Assembly: GCA_019695035.1 (NCBI GenBank)
Contig: JAIBAU010000016.1
Location: 1 to 64,000 of the forward strand
DNA: 64,000 nucleotides
Direction of reading: 5' to 3'
From: Caulobacteraceae bacterium
GTDB taxonomy: Bacteria > Pseudomonadota > Alphaproteobacteria > Caulobacterales > Caulobacteraceae
Positions 18,476 through 27,609 of this stretch are shown one piece after another; position 1 is the first letter of the stretch, and every line of letters starts with the position of its first letter. The notes below the pieces were generated by a model. It was not told where the DNA came from. It worked only from the letters and a program-made list of their open reading frames with translations, and searched no databases. Both the position numbers and the translations under genes were made by a program.

Positions 18476-19249
18476 ATGACCCGCCAACCCCTTCGCCTCT
18501 GCTTCACCTCCAGCGACAGGCCGCAGGCACTGCAGGCGCGCGAGACTCTCGCCCGACGCTACGGCGATCATTCCGCGGCGGACTGCGATGTCGTGGTCGC
18601 TCTGGGTGGGGACGGGCTGATGCTGGAAACCCTGCACCTCCACCTGGACAGGGACAAGCCGATATACGGCATGAACCGCGGCTCGGTCGGCTTCCTCATG
18701 AATGACTATATCGAGGACGACCTCCTCGAGCGGATCGCCGGGGCCCAGAAGGCCGTGATTCACCCCCTGCGCATGACAGCGCGGACCGTGAACGGCGAAA
18801 TCACCGAGGCGTTGGCCATCAATGAAGTCTCACTGCTGCGGCAGACCCGTCAGACTGCAAAGCTGAGGATCTCGGTGGACGGCAAGGTCCGACTGCCCGA
18901 ACTCTTCTGCGACGGTGTCCTGGTGGCGACCCCCGCGGGATCCACAGCCTACAACCTTTCGGCGCATGGACCGATCATCCCCTTCGGCGCCCAGGTGCTT
19001 GCCCTCACACCGATCAGCGCATTTCGTCCGAGGCGGTGGCGCGGTGCGCTCCTGCCCCACACGGCGGAGGTCGCAATGGAAATCCTCGAGGCGGACAAGC
19101 GGCCTGTCAGCGCGACCGCCGACAACCAGGAGGTTCGAGACGTGACTCACGTCTCCGTGGTCGAGGACCGGGAGAGGTCCCTCACCATGCTGTTCGATGC
19201 CGACCACAGCTTCGAAGAACGGGTCCTCGTCGAGCAATTTTCCGTCTGA
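18476..19249 (+). CDS. nadK: NAD kinase
   Basis: The 257-residue enzyme phosphorylates NAD to NADP. The GGDG motif is at 44-47 ([11 protein letters not shown]). NE ([10 protein letters not shown]) and the nucleotide-binding [21 protein letters not shown] are both intact. The protein has usual bacterial length. It lies 44 bases after the DUF2336 gene and about 80 bases before the Hpt gene, all in one direction, so an operon is possible. Confidence 0.93.
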   Translation: MTRQPLRLCFTSSDRPQALQARETLARRYGDHSAADCDVVVALGGDGLMLETLHLHLDRDKPIYGMNRGSVGFLMNDYIEDDLLERIAGAQKAVIHPLRMTARTVNGEITEALAINEVSLLRQTRQTAKLRISVDGKVRLPELFCDGVLVATPAGSTAYNLSAHGPIIPFGAQVLALTPISAFRPRRWRGALLPHTAEVAMEILEADKRPVSATADNQEVRDVTHVSVVEDRERSLTMLFDADHSFEERVLVEQFSV

Positions 19250-19330
19250 CCGTTAGGACTTCATAAGCGGCTTGTGGAGCAGACTTTCCTTCTGCGCGAG
19301 CTCTGCCGGGCCGCGCCGGAGGAGAAGGTC

Positions 19331-19822
19331 GTGAGCAAGCCGTCGGGCGCCCAATTCATTCAGCCGCCGAACACCCTGCGCCTCAAGGTTGGAGGCAGCC
19401 GTTTCGGCGGCATCGACCCGGCCGCGCTCGCCAAGGCCGAGGCTGCTCTCGCCAATCTGTCGTCGCAGTTCGAGGAATGGCTCGCGGACGAGATGCGCAA
19501 GCTGGACGGCGCGCGCGCTGAAATCCAGGCCCACGGCTACACTGTTGCGACGGCGGAGACCCTCTACCTGCGCGCGCACGACATGAAGGGGTTGGGCGGG
19601 ACCTACGGCTACCCCCTCATTACCCGCGTGGCGGCTTCACTGTGCAAGCTGACCGACGAGGAAGCTGTGCGCATGAAGGCCCCGCTGTTCCTGATCGACG
19701 CCCATATCGATGCGATCAAGGCGATCATCCGCGATCAGATCAAGGATGAGGCCCACCCTGTGGGAACCGCCTTGGCTGGCGAACTGGAGCGCAAGGTCGC
19801 CGCCCACCTCGCCAGCCTCTAG
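19331..19822 (+). CDS. Hpt (histidine phosphotransfer) domain protein
   Basis: The 163-residue helical protein has an Hpt signature around the phosphoryl-accepting His83: YLRAHDMKGLGGTYGYP. Helices before and after could form the four-helix bundle. A GTG start is chosen because GGAGGAGAAG precedes it by 4-5 bases. The gene is followed by a terminator hairpin. A membrane hybrid kinase with a C-terminal receiver lies 1.3 kb away, which makes a phosphorelay possible, though neither partner is proven. Confidence 0.85.
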   Translation: MSKPSGAQFIQPPNTLRLKVGGSRFGGIDPAALAKAEAALANLSSQFEEWLADEMRKLDGARAEIQAHGYTVATAETLYLRAHDMKGLGGTYGYPLITRVAASLCKLTDEEAVRMKAPLFLIDAHIDAIKAIIRDQIKDEAHPVGTALAGELERKVAAHLASL

Positions 19823-19845
19823 GTCCCAGAAGCAGAAATGCAGAG

Positions 19846-19880
19846 GAGCCGGCGGCCCAAGGCTGCCGGCTCTAGTTTTG
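19846..19880 (+). terminator. Intrinsic terminator after the Hpt gene
   Basis: The arms GAGCCGGCGGCC and GGCTGCCGGCTC pair over 12 positions with one G-T wobble and a CAA loop, followed by TAGTTTTG. It separates the nadK-hpt transcript from the convergent DUF2336 gene. Confidence 0.75.
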
Positions 19881-19893
19881 TGTTCGACGTCCG

Positions 19894-21030
19894 TCAGGCC
19901 GCATTTGCCTGGGCCGCAACATCGGGCGCCCGGTCCAGTCGCTCCAGGAGGTAGTTGATGTCATCCTTGGCGGCGTAAGGCTGGGCAGTCAGGAAGCGCT
20001 GGATCATGCGCTCCTGGAAGCGCTCGCGGTCGCGATGGCCGCCATCGAACTGCAGCGACCTGTAGGCGTCGACCCCCGCTCGGAACGCGGCAAACAACCG
20101 CGAAGGCAGGCCGGCGCGGTCGTAGATGGCCCGCAGGCCGAGCGGGCCGGCGTCATGGATCATCAGCCAGGTCCGCTGGTGTGCGACCCCGGCCAGTTCC
20201 GCGACGGCATGTTCGAAGAACGGCATCTGCCCGCGCCCCAACGCCCTCAGCAGCAGGGATGGCGTCAGTCGCCGATTGCGCGCGAGGTGGCGGACAAATT
20301 CGGCGATGTCAGTGCTGACTGCGGCTTGTTCAACCAGATCGACAGTGGCGCGCTCCCGCGCAGCCGCCGCCAGCTCCATAGCCGTCTCGGGCCGAAGTGA
20401 ATGGCGCGCGACGAGATGTTCACGAACCGTGTCGCTGACCAGCTTGACCAGGCGTTCCGAAATGGAGACCGGAAGGACGGCGCGATAGGCCAGCGCTTTC
20501 GTTATGTCTTCAGAGTCCGCGAAACGGTCGACCACCAGGTCAAGCGCCCGCTCGCTGAAGAGTGCATTGTCGTTGGCGCAGGCGATCTCGACCGCAGGCT
20601 TGGCTCCGACCTCGGCGATCACGGAGGTAACGGCCGGGGACAGGATATCGCGGCTCGCCACGGCGATCTGCTTGGCTACCGATCCGGCCCGCACGATCTC
20701 CGCGAGATCATCGTCAGTGAAGGCCGGGGAGAAATTGACGATCGGTAGGGCCACGGCCTCGACGTCGCGGGCCAGCTTCAGGGCAGTATCACGCGGAAGA
20801 AGGGGTGAGGCCTTGAGCGTCACCGCGAGGGCGCGGCGCACCAGTTCGGTGGCGTCAGCAGCCAGCACGCGAATGATGTCCTGAGCAGCTTCACGTTCTT
20901 CGGCCGTAAGCGCCACCTTCTCGATCGAGCGGCAGAGCTTGTGGGCCGCTGCAGCACGGTCGTCCGCGCTATCGCCCTTCACAAGGCGGCGGATGTCGGC
21001 TTCGGTCAGCCGGGCGCGCGTCACGCTCAT
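19894..21030 (-). CDS. DUF2336 protein (second of two)
   Basis: The 378-residue helical-repeat protein resembles the one at 17298-18431 in length and layout: LVRRALAVTLKASPLLPRD, FTDDDLAEIVRAGSVAKQIA, TPSLLLRALGRGQMPFFEHA. The N-terminus differs (MSVTRARLTEADIRRLVKGD). An upstream TTG would add 12 residues; the ATG is preferred. It is divergent from the hybrid histidine kinase, sharing about 136 bases of intergenic DNA. Confidence 0.8.
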   Translation of the reverse strand: MSVTRARLTEADIRRLVKGDSADDRAAAAHKLCRSIEKVALTAEEREAAQDIIRVLAADATELVRRALAVTLKASPLLPRDTALKLARDVEAVALPIVNFSPAFTDDDLAEIVRAGSVAKQIAVASRDILSPAVTSVIAEVGAKPAVEIACANDNALFSERALDLVVDRFADSEDITKALAYRAVLPVSISERLVKLVSDTVREHLVARHSLRPETAMELAAAARERATVDLVEQAAVSTDIAEFVRHLARNRRLTPSLLLRALGRGQMPFFEHAVAELAGVAHQRTWLMIHDAGPLGLRAIYDRAGLPSRLFAAFRAGVDAYRSLQFDGGHRDRERFQERMIQRFLTAQPYAAKDDINYLLERLDRAPDVAAQANAA

Positions 21031-21166
21031 TCCAAGGATCTCGCAGGGCTGGGTACTGAACCGCAAACATCCTTCATCAACCCTAATGAAGCTTTACCTT
21101 CCGGGGTCGGAAAAAGGCTTACGGGGCGTAACCCTGCGGCAACCCTGCGCGACGTAGACTGCCGCC

Positions 21167-22972
21167 ATGTCAGATTCCAGCGCCTCGCCGTCAAAGCTAC
21201 GCACTCTGGCCGAGATTGAGCGGGCGGTGTCGCGTCAGGCGCTGGACGCCCAGGTCCGGATGCTGCCGTACGCGCTGGCCTTCTTCGGCCTTTGCCTGCC
21301 CATCTTCGCGGCCACAGCTGCCTATGCGCCCAACGCCGTCCAGCTGCTCATTTCGCTCGGCGTGTACGGCTTCAATTGGGCGGTCTTCTACGGCATCGTC
21401 GACTGGCTCAAGCGCGATCCCGAAGCGGCCGGCGAGCTCAAGCGCCGGACGGCGATGCAGATCGGAGGTGGACTGCTCTGGGCGATCGCTGTCCTGGAAA
21501 CGTCCTACTTCGCCCTCGCGGCAGGGCCCCTTGCCGAGACGCTGCTTGTGCTATGCGCTGGCGCCGCCGCTGGCGTGATCTTCTTTTCGTCCCCTTCCCT
21601 GCCGAGCCTGTTGCTGGTCGGGCCTATTGCGGCGGCCGGGCCCATCATTGGCTTGCGCAGCAATCCCGAGACCGCCTGGACGGGTCTGCTGGTCCTTTGC
21701 GGATCCGCTCTGGCCCTGGCGCTGGCCTTGATCCTGAACCGACATCTGCGCGAGCACTTCATGCTCAACCTCGAACGGGACGGGCTGATCGAGGACCGCG
21801 AACGGGCTCTCAAGGAAGCCCACCGCCTGGCCAAGTCGAAGTCGGACATCGTGGCCACCCTGTCGCACGAGATCCGCAACGGGCTTTCGGGCGTGGCTCA
21901 CGTCCTGGCAGGCGCGCTCGGCGCAGGATCCAGAGGCGCGCCGTCCCGCGAACAGCTGAAGGCCGCCCTGCACGCGGCCCGGGACCTCGTCGACGTGCTG
22001 GACGCTACCCTCGACTCCGAAACGGCTGACACCGGTCGCCTGGTGGTCACCGCCCGACCGGTGGACGCGGACCGGCTGGTCCAGGACATGGTCCTCCTGC
22101 ATCGCCAGACAGCGTCGGCAAGGGGGCTCGAGCTGGTCGCCCAGGTCGAGCCAGCCGCCATGCAGGGTGCAGTGATGGCTGATAGCGCCCGACTACGTCA
22201 GATCCTCAACAATCTTGTGGGGAACGCCGTCAAGTATACCCTTCGTGGTCGGATCGAGGTGCGCGCGCTCCTGGCCGCGCCGGATCGGATCCGTTTCGAG
22301 GTTGCTGACACGGGCCCCGGCCTGTCCGCCGACGAATTGGCCCTTGCCTTCGAGCCGTTCACGAGGGTCTCGCGCACGGGAGCCGGCACGCCGGGCGCCG
22401 GTCTCGGCCTCTCGCTGTCCAGGAGTCTCGCCAGTCTGATGGGGGGCGTCCTGAGCGCGGAGAGCGCGCCGGGCGTGGGAAGCCGGTTCCAGGTCGAGTT
22501 GCCGTTCGACTCCAATGCTTCCGCACCGGCCGAGCCCGCCACTGAAGCACCGATGGAGACCTCGGCGCCCGCGTTGCGTGTGTTGGTCGCCGAAGACGAC
22601 ACCCTCAATGCCGCCATGCTTCGCGCCGTGCTTGAGCAGCTCGGCCACCGCGTACTTCTCGCTCAGGATGGGCGGCGCGCGCTTGAACTCCTCAAGGTCA
22701 CTGAGGTGGATCTCGTCATGCTCGACGGCCGTATGCCGGTTATGGACGGCGTCGCCTGCGCCCGGGCTATTCGGGCCCTCGATGGCGAGCGAGGCCGTCT
22801 CCCGGTCGTCGCCGTGATTGGCGGAGACCTTGAGGAAGCCCAAGATATGACCAATGCGGGATGCGACGCCGTCTTGCGCAAACCCGTCACTGTCTCGGCC
22901 GTAGCGCGTGCAGTGGCGGACGCCGCTTCCGCCGATCGGCGTCGCGACGACGCTCATAGGGCGGTCGCCTGA
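21167..22972 (+). CDS. Membrane hybrid histidine kinase with C-terminal receiver
   Basis: The 601-residue protein has about six transmembrane helices (residues 33-190), then a HisKA domain with phospho-accepting His234 (TLSHEIRNGLSG). An HATPase domain follows (N box LRQILNNLVGNAVKYT, G boxes DTGPGLS and GAGLGLSLS). The receiver runs from about 468 to 590 (LVAEDD, VMLDGRMPVMDG, conserved Lys in LRKPVTV). With an Hpt protein nearby it could start a phosphorelay. No DNA-binding regulator is adjacent. The input domain has no recognised ligand fold. Confidence 0.92.
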   Translation: MSDSSASPSKLRTLAEIERAVSRQALDAQVRMLPYALAFFGLCLPIFAATAAYAPNAVQLLISLGVYGFNWAVFYGIVDWLKRDPEAAGELKRRTAMQIGGGLLWAIAVLETSYFALAAGPLAETLLVLCAGAAAGVIFFSSPSLPSLLLVGPIAAAGPIIGLRSNPETAWTGLLVLCGSALALALALILNRHLREHFMLNLERDGLIEDRERALKEAHRLAKSKSDIVATLSHEIRNGLSGVAHVLAGALGAGSRGAPSREQLKAALHAARDLVDVLDATLDSETADTGRLVVTARPVDADRLVQDMVLLHRQTASARGLELVAQVEPAAMQGAVMADSARLRQILNNLVGNAVKYTLRGRIEVRALLAAPDRIRFEVADTGPGLSADELALAFEPFTRVSRTGAGTPGAGLGLSLSRSLASLMGGVLSAESAPGVGSRFQVELPFDSNASAPAEPATEAPMETSAPALRVLVAEDDTLNAAMLRAVLEQLGHRVLLAQDGRRALELLKVTEVDLVMLDGRMPVMDGVACARAIRALDGERGRLPVVAVIGGDLEEAQDMTNAGCDAVLRKPVTVSAVARAVADAASADRRRDDAHRAVA

Positions 22973-22973
22973 G

Positions 22974-23786
22974 CTAGGGCTCGTCGCCGTCCGGTGCGAA
23001 GGCGCCCATCAATTGCGCCTCGAACAAGGACTGGCCGAAACCGGCCCCGCCATTCATCTGATTGAGCAGGTTGCGGTCCGACCGCAAACGGTCCAGGCGG
23101 CGCGCCAGCGCCAAGTCTCTGGCGCTGGCTTCGTCTATCGGAGCGGCCGCATCGCCCCCGGCTTCCACGGCGGGATCGCCGCCGGCGGTTCGCAGGAGGT
23201 TGGCATACACCTGCGCCACCGACGCAGGCTGGCCGTTTCGATAAAAGATCGATCGATTGGCGCTCGCCGCGTCGGGAAACAGCCTTGCGGCCGACGCATC
23301 GGGGTTTGATCGCACCGCTTCGATGAGCCGGGCGGAACCTGCGGGGCCGAGGAAATGCGCCGCGTAAAGATCGCCGGCCGAAGGTTCGCGCCCGGTCCGC
23401 CCTCGCAGATAGGCGGCGTTATCGGCGGCCATCTCACCGGCCATCAGGGAAGACGCCTGGGCGTCATACCGAAGGTTCAGGACCGCGCGGCGGGTGTCAG
23501 CGTCGCCCGCGACCCTGTAGCGGCCATCCGGTCCCCGACTGATCAACTCAGCGTACCGGCCAAGCCCATGCTTGGCGCCGTGTTGCTTGACGGTGGCCAG
23601 CCAGCTCTGCTCGACAAACTGGAACAGGCCGGCGGCCGAACTCGTCGGGGCCCTGGCGGACGGATTGAAGCTGCTTTCCCGTCGGGCGGTTCGAACCAGG
23701 AAGTCGAAATCAACGCCGGTGGCGCGGGCGGCGTTGCGCAACGCCCCTTCGACCGCCCCGAATCCACGCACTGCGCCCACGTTCAT
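22974..23786 (-). CDS. Lytic transglycosylase-like protein
   Basis: The 270-residue protein carries an SLT-like motif with the catalytic Glu in RTARRESSFNPSARA, followed by SSAAGLFQFVEQSWL and, later, AGDLYAAHFLGP, which is typical of this transglycosylase subgroup. Such enzymes cut peptidoglycan, often to let flagella or secretion machines pass. No signal peptide is visible, so it may be exported with a partner or act after assembly. The ATG at 23786 is preferred over a TTG at 23804. It is convergent with the hybrid kinase gene. Confidence 0.8.
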   Translation of the reverse strand: MNVGAVRGFGAVEGALRNAARATGVDFDFLVRTARRESSFNPSARAPTSSAAGLFQFVEQSWLATVKQHGAKHGLGRYAELISRGPDGRYRVAGDADTRRAVLNLRYDAQASSLMAGEMAADNAAYLRGRTGREPSAGDLYAAHFLGPAGSARLIEAVRSNPDASAARLFPDAASANRSIFYRNGQPASVAQVYANLLRTAGGDPAVEAGGDAAAPIDEASARDLALARRLDRLRSDRNLLNQMNGGAGFGQSLFEAQLMGAFAPDGDEP

Positions 23787-23860
23787 GACCACGACGGTGG
23801 GCAAACATGGTTAACGGGGGGCTAAGCAGCTCGCCGCAAAGCTGCCGCAACGTCAACTAA

Positions 23861-23893
23861 CCGTCGCCGTACGATGAACCCACCGTCGCCGTA
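23861..23893. promoter_or_regulatory. Direct repeat upstream of the TonB gene
   Basis: The 11-base word CCGTCGCCGTA occurs at 23861-23871 and 23883-23893, 22 bases apart, or about two helical turns. It is in the space between the transglycosylase and tonB-like genes. It could be a regulator site, but the evidence is only the repeat. Confidence 0.3.
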
Positions 23894-23960
23894 AGCGGAG
23901 CGGACGCTTCCTTCCAGAGCAGGGCGATCAAGCTCCGCCAAAGAGAGGGAGATGACGGCC

Positions 23961-24683
23961 ATGATCTTGAAAGCTGCAGGCCACGGCGACGTGGTCAATC
24001 CACTGGACTACGGCGGCGGACGCCGCCCCATCCCGAACTGGATGTGGGGCGCCATCGGCGTCTCGGTCGCCCTCCATATCGGGGGAGCGATTTTCCTCTA
24101 CAGCCAGCAGTTCGTGACGATCGCGCCGTCCCCGGAGGACGACCGCACCATTGAGCTGATCCCCTACGTGAAACCGGTCCCGCCGCCGGTCAGGCCGGCC
24201 GAGACGCCCAGAACAGCGCACCAGAACCCGCCCATCCACACCCCCGAGGCAGCTCCGCCCGACGGCGTGGAACATGCGCCCTTCGCGCCGAACCCGGACG
24301 GCCAGACTGGCGAAGGTCCCATCACCAACATCCAGGCGGGACCCCCTGAGACCGGACCGGCCGTATCCACGACGTCCGCGCCCCCAGGGGTCATCCGCAG
24401 CCCCAACTGGGTCTCAAGACCCAGCGCCGCGCAGATGGAGCGAGCCTACCCCGTCCGGGCCCTCGAGGAGGGCCTGGGTGGCCGGGTCACGATTCAGTGC
24501 GCCGTTACCGTCAGCGGCGCCCTGACCGGCTGTTCGGTGGTCTCGGAGACTCCGCTTGGCAAAGGCTTCGGCCAGGCGGCGCTGCGCTTGTCGAAATACT
24601 TCCGCATGAGCCCCAAGACCGTTGACGGAGCGCCCGTCGAAGGAGCCTTGGTCACGGTTCCCATCGGTTTCAGCGCGCAGTAG
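23961..24683 (+). CDS. TonB-family energy transducer
   Basis: The 240-residue protein has a cytoplasmic stub, one transmembrane helix (MWGAIGVSVALHIGGAIFLY), a Pro-rich periplasmic spacer (VPPPVRPAETP) and a C-terminal TonB domain. The end shows YPVRALEEGLGGRVTIQCAV and a SKYFRMSPKTVDG segment. TonB couples the proton motive force through ExbBD to outer-membrane receptors; exbBD genes are not adjacent. ATG 23961 has GAGGGA at about 10 bases; ATG 23952 is too close to that site. Confidence 0.88.
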   Translation: MILKAAGHGDVVNPLDYGGGRRPIPNWMWGAIGVSVALHIGGAIFLYSQQFVTIAPSPEDDRTIELIPYVKPVPPPVRPAETPRTAHQNPPIHTPEAAPPDGVEHAPFAPNPDGQTGEGPITNIQAGPPETGPAVSTTSAPPGVIRSPNWVSRPSAAQMERAYPVRALEEGLGGRVTIQCAVTVSGALTGCSVVSETPLGKGFGQAALRLSKYFRMSPKTVDGAPVEGALVTVPIGFSAQ

Positions 24684-24692
24684 GCGGGGTGT

Positions 24693-25727
24693 TCAGGCCG
24701 GGTCGAAGCGGTCCGGCCTGAACGCGTCTGCGGCAGCGTTTGGCAGTTCCCCGGCCAGGCTCGCCGCTAGAACCTCCCCCGCAAGAGGGCCCAGCAACCA
24801 GCCGTTCCGTCGGGGAGCCAAGGCCGCGAAGATTCCGCTCGCAGTTGTGGCGCCGACCAGCGGGAGCCCGTCGGGCGACGCGCCCCTCACCCCGCACCAT
24901 GCACGCACGAGTCGGGCGGACTCCAGTCCCTCGAACAATCGAGACGCCTCGGATCTGAGGTTCGCCACCACGACATCGTCGACGTCGGTGTCCGAGCGGC
25001 CCGGTTCCATGGTGGCGCCGACGATGAGCCCCGCATGGGACGGTGTGAGGTAGCAACCCGGGCCGCGCGTCGTCCGCTCGACGGCCCGCGCCACCGCACC
25101 GTCGAGTAACAGGATTTGTCCTTTCACGGGCGAGACGAGACCATCGACCCGGGCGCTTCCGCCCAGATCGATGCTGCCTGCCGACCAACCCGCGGCCAGG
25201 ACGGCTGCGTCTGCATCAAAGGTCTGGCCGCCTGCCGTCACCCGCACGCCTTCCGGGCGCATTTCGATCGACTGGGCGGCGCTCTGCTTGACCGGTCCCG
25301 TCAGCGCCGACCGCATCCGCTCCAGCGCCTGACCCACATCGACCCGCGCCTCGCCGGGGAGGTGCGCACCCCCGCGTAAGGGCCGCCACGGAACGCCGAT
25401 CGCATCCAGCCGCTCGGCGAGCGGGTCCACCGGCCCGATCCAGTCGGTTCCGTCTCGCACGAAACTCAAGCCGTATCGCTCCGCGTGAGCTGGCCACCGG
25501 GCCGCCGCTTCCAGGTAAAGGGCGGCGGTTTCCGCCGAGACCGACTCCAGGCCGGCTTCGAGACCGGGGGCGATCATTCCCGCCGCCGCCGCCGATGCGC
25601 TGGTCCGACCGAGGTATGGATCGAATACCTGCGTTTTCGCGCCCCGTCGCTCCAACGCCAGGGCGGAAGACAGGCCCAGGACGCCGGCCCCAATGACGAT
25701 GATGCGAGCGTTGGAGAGCGTCTTCAT
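24693..25727 (-). CDS. FAD-dependent amine oxidase, ThiO (glycine oxidase)-like
   Basis: The 344-residue protein has an N-terminal FAD dinucleotide motif (IIVIGAGVLGLSSALALE), the ASAAAAGMIAP motif typical of ThiO, and a C-terminal GWLLGPLAGEVLA near the flavin. ThiO oxidises glycine to the imine used in thiazole synthesis. No thiG/thiS gene is visible here, so a more general D-amino-acid or sarcosine oxidase remains possible. The start is uncertain between 25727 and ATG 25760. Confidence 0.78.
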   Translation of the reverse strand: MKTLSNARIIVIGAGVLGLSSALALERRGAKTQVFDPYLGRTSASAAAAGMIAPGLEAGLESVSAETAALYLEAAARWPAHAERYGLSFVRDGTDWIGPVDPLAERLDAIGVPWRPLRGGAHLPGEARVDVGQALERMRSALTGPVKQSAAQSIEMRPEGVRVTAGGQTFDADAAVLAAGWSAGSIDLGGSARVDGLVSPVKGQILLLDGAVARAVERTTRGPGCYLTPSHAGLIVGATMEPGRSDTDVDDVVVANLRSEASRLFEGLESARLVRAWCGVRGASPDGLPLVGATTASGIFAALAPRRNGWLLGPLAGEVLAASLAGELPNAAADAFRPDRFDPA

Positions 25728-25928
25728 AGGCTTCGAATAGGCCTGCGGCCCCACGGCCATCAAGCGCCCGAGCGTACCGCGGCGTCGCTCACATTCCAGT
25801 CAATATGGACTACGGCCTCGCGCGGCCCCTGAAGCTGCGGTAATGTCGAATGGTCCGCGACCCGCGGACGCAATCGGCAGGCCCGGCCTTCACTGGACCG
25901 CGAACTCCCGGCGACAAAGGGGAATTCC

Positions 25929-26120
25929 ATGGCCTATCTCTGTTACCTGCAGGCTGCCGACGGTTCCTCCACTCACTTCGAGGCGCTGGGCGCCGTCAGC
26001 GCCGACGAAGCCCGCATTCTCGCGTGCAACATCCTCAATAGCCATGACAGCGCCGTGCGCGCCGAGGTTCGCTCGGAGGATGACGACCTGGTGTGGGAAC
26101 TGAACCGCGAGCCGGCCTGA
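25929..26120 (+). CDS. Small hypothetical protein
   Basis: The 63-residue cytoplasmic protein (MAYLCYLQAADGSSTHFEAL...) has an AAGGGG ribosome site 7 bases upstream. It is acidic, with no transmembrane helix. It may form a small alpha/beta fold, but I do not recognise it. The surrounding regions have no sign of an operon. Confidence 0.6.
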   Translation: MAYLCYLQAADGSSTHFEALGAVSADEARILACNILNSHDSAVRAEVRSEDDDLVWELNREPA

Positions 26121-26152
26121 TCCAGGCGGGACAGGCCGCGCCCCGCGGCGGC

Positions 26153-26668
26153 CTATCGAATGGGATTGGCTTCGAAAGTCGTGGTCTGCGGTGTTTCCAG
26201 ACCGTTTCGCTTATATGCGGCGACGAGTTCCTGCTTCCGCGCGGCCATGTCCTTCCCCAGCTGCTCAACATCGACCCCCGAATTGCGCGCCTGGGAGAAT
26301 AGTCCCTCGACGCGCTTCTCCTCTTCCTCGACGTGATGCTCGATTAGCTCCGACAGGACCTTGACCTTCGAGTCGTAGAATTCGTCTCCTGGGGATCCCG
26401 CCTCGATCTCGGCAATCAGCACCTTGGCGCTGTCGTGTTCGACATAAGCTTCCTTGAGCAGGTCTTCCTCCACCGCGCCTTCGCAGGCCGGATAGAAGAT
26501 TTCCTCCTCGATCTGTGCGTGGACGGTCAGCTCGAGGCAGATCTGCAGCGCCAGCTCCTCCTTTCGCTTCGAGGCGGACGCCTTTTCGAAGTCCTCGAAC
26601 AGGGACTCGACCTTCCGGTGGTCCGCCTTGAGCAGGGCAATGGCGTCGGGCGCGGCGTCCTGGGGCAT
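26153..26668 (-). CDS. Hemerythrin HHE-domain protein
   Basis: The 171-residue four-helix protein carries His residues expected to bind a di-iron centre: LLKADHRKVESLFEDFE, LTVHAQIEEEIFYPA, YVEHDSAKVLI and LIEHHVEEEEKRV. Family members bind oxygen or sense redox conditions in the cytoplasm. A basic tail follows the domain (MAARKQELVAAYKRNG). The assignment rests on the paired HxxxE pattern. Confidence 0.88.
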   Translation of the reverse strand: MPQDAAPDAIALLKADHRKVESLFEDFEKASASKRKEELALQICLELTVHAQIEEEIFYPACEGAVEEDLLKEAYVEHDSAKVLIAEIEAGSPGDEFYDSKVKVLSELIEHHVEEEEKRVEGLFSQARNSGVDVEQLGKDMAARKQELVAAYKRNGLETPQTTTFEANPIR

Positions 26669-26837
26669 GGCAACGTCTCCTCAAAGCGGGCCGGCGCGGC
26701 CCGAACCTCCACACAATGGCCCGCCCGCTCGGCGGTTCCCGCTCGAGACGAGGCCAACGAGCCCATGAGGGTGGTTAAGGCGGGAACGCTTCAGCACTGC
26801 GCCCGTTTGGCCGTCGCAACCCTGCGGAGGCAAAGCC

Positions 26838-27317
26838 ATGTCAGACGAGAACGTGACCGTGACCGAAAACACCGCGGTCGTCCGCGATCCCGTGACCGGC
26901 GAGGCGCGTCGCGTCGTCGAGCGAACTGTGACCCGCACCGACAACAGCAACTGGGGCCTTTGGGTGGCCGGTATTGCGGTATTCGGAGCCGTGCTGGTGA
27001 TCGCCTTGTTCCTGATCGGTCGCGGGCGCGACACGACCGCTGCTGACGACGCGGTGCTGGCCGCCCAGGCCCAGGCGGAAGCGTCCCGTATCCAGGCGGA
27101 GCAGGCTATCCAGGACGCCAACAGCGCCCGGATCGCAGCCGCCGCCAGCGCTTACAACACCGGCAGCGCCGCGGCGAACAACGCCGCCGCCGCCAGCGCC
27201 GCCGCCGCTGAGGCCGCAGCAGCGCGCGCCGACGCAGCCGCCCGAGCCGCCAGCGCTCCTGCGCCGGCTCCGACCGACGACGACGCCATCACGGTCGAGA
27301 AGGCTCCAGGGGAGTAG
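26838..27317 (+). CDS. Single-pass membrane protein with an Ala-rich coiled coil
   Basis: The 159-residue protein has a charged N-terminus, one transmembrane helix (LWVAGIAVFGAVLVIALFLI, about 37-56) and a long Ala/Gln/Glu-rich helix (DDAVLAAQAQAEASRIQAEQ) that probably forms a coiled coil, then a low-complexity Ala-rich tail. Function unknown. Its last 29 bases overlap the convergent Rz1-like gene, so the host-phage border lies near here. Confidence 0.7.
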   Translation: MSDENVTVTENTAVVRDPVTGEARRVVERTVTRTDNSNWGLWVAGIAVFGAVLVIALFLIGRGRDTTAADDAVLAAQAQAEASRIQAEQAIQDANSARIAAAASAYNTGSAAANNAAAASAAAAEAAAARADAAARAASAPAPAPTDDDAITVEKAPGE

Positions 27318-27609
27318 GCCGCGGCGGGCGGCAAGCCCGGCGCGCCAGTTCGGCCCGTGCCCAGCCTTCCCGCCCCCACGCCCGCGCCTCAGCCTCCGAG
27401 GTGAGAAACGCCTCAAGGGCCTGGCGCTCCTCCGAGGTGACCGGCTGGACGACGCCGCCCCGCACCTCAGGCTCCACGGCCAACGGCGCTGTCAGTCGCG
27501 GATCGCAGGCCTCGGATGGGGGCGGCGGCGGTTCAACCGCCCGCGGCGAGCGCGTCGCGCAGGCGCTCAGCAGGAACGAGGCGGCGAACAGGGCAACCGT
27601 TCGCTTCAT
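27289..27609 (-). CDS. Rz1-like outer-membrane spanin lipoprotein
   Basis: The 106-residue protein has a lipobox signal (FLLSAC) followed by a Pro-rich stretch (VEPPPPPSE), as in Rz1 o-spanins. It begins inside the upstream Rz-like gene in another frame (77-base overlap), a classic spanin layout. With its partner it would fuse inner and outer membranes at lysis. It is longer than lambda Rz1. Its end overlaps the convergent membrane-protein gene by 29 bases. Confidence 0.72.
   Translation of the reverse strand: MKRTVALFAASFLLSACATRSPRAVEPPPPPSEACDPRLTAPLAVEPEVRGGVVQPVTSEERQALEAFLTSEAEARAWGREGWARAELARRACRPPRPTPLEPSRP

Noticed and set aside
26125-26155. GC-rich inverted repeat between the 63-residue gene and the hemerythrin gene
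   Set aside because: The stem is short and imperfect, with no T-run on either side, so a terminator call is not justified.
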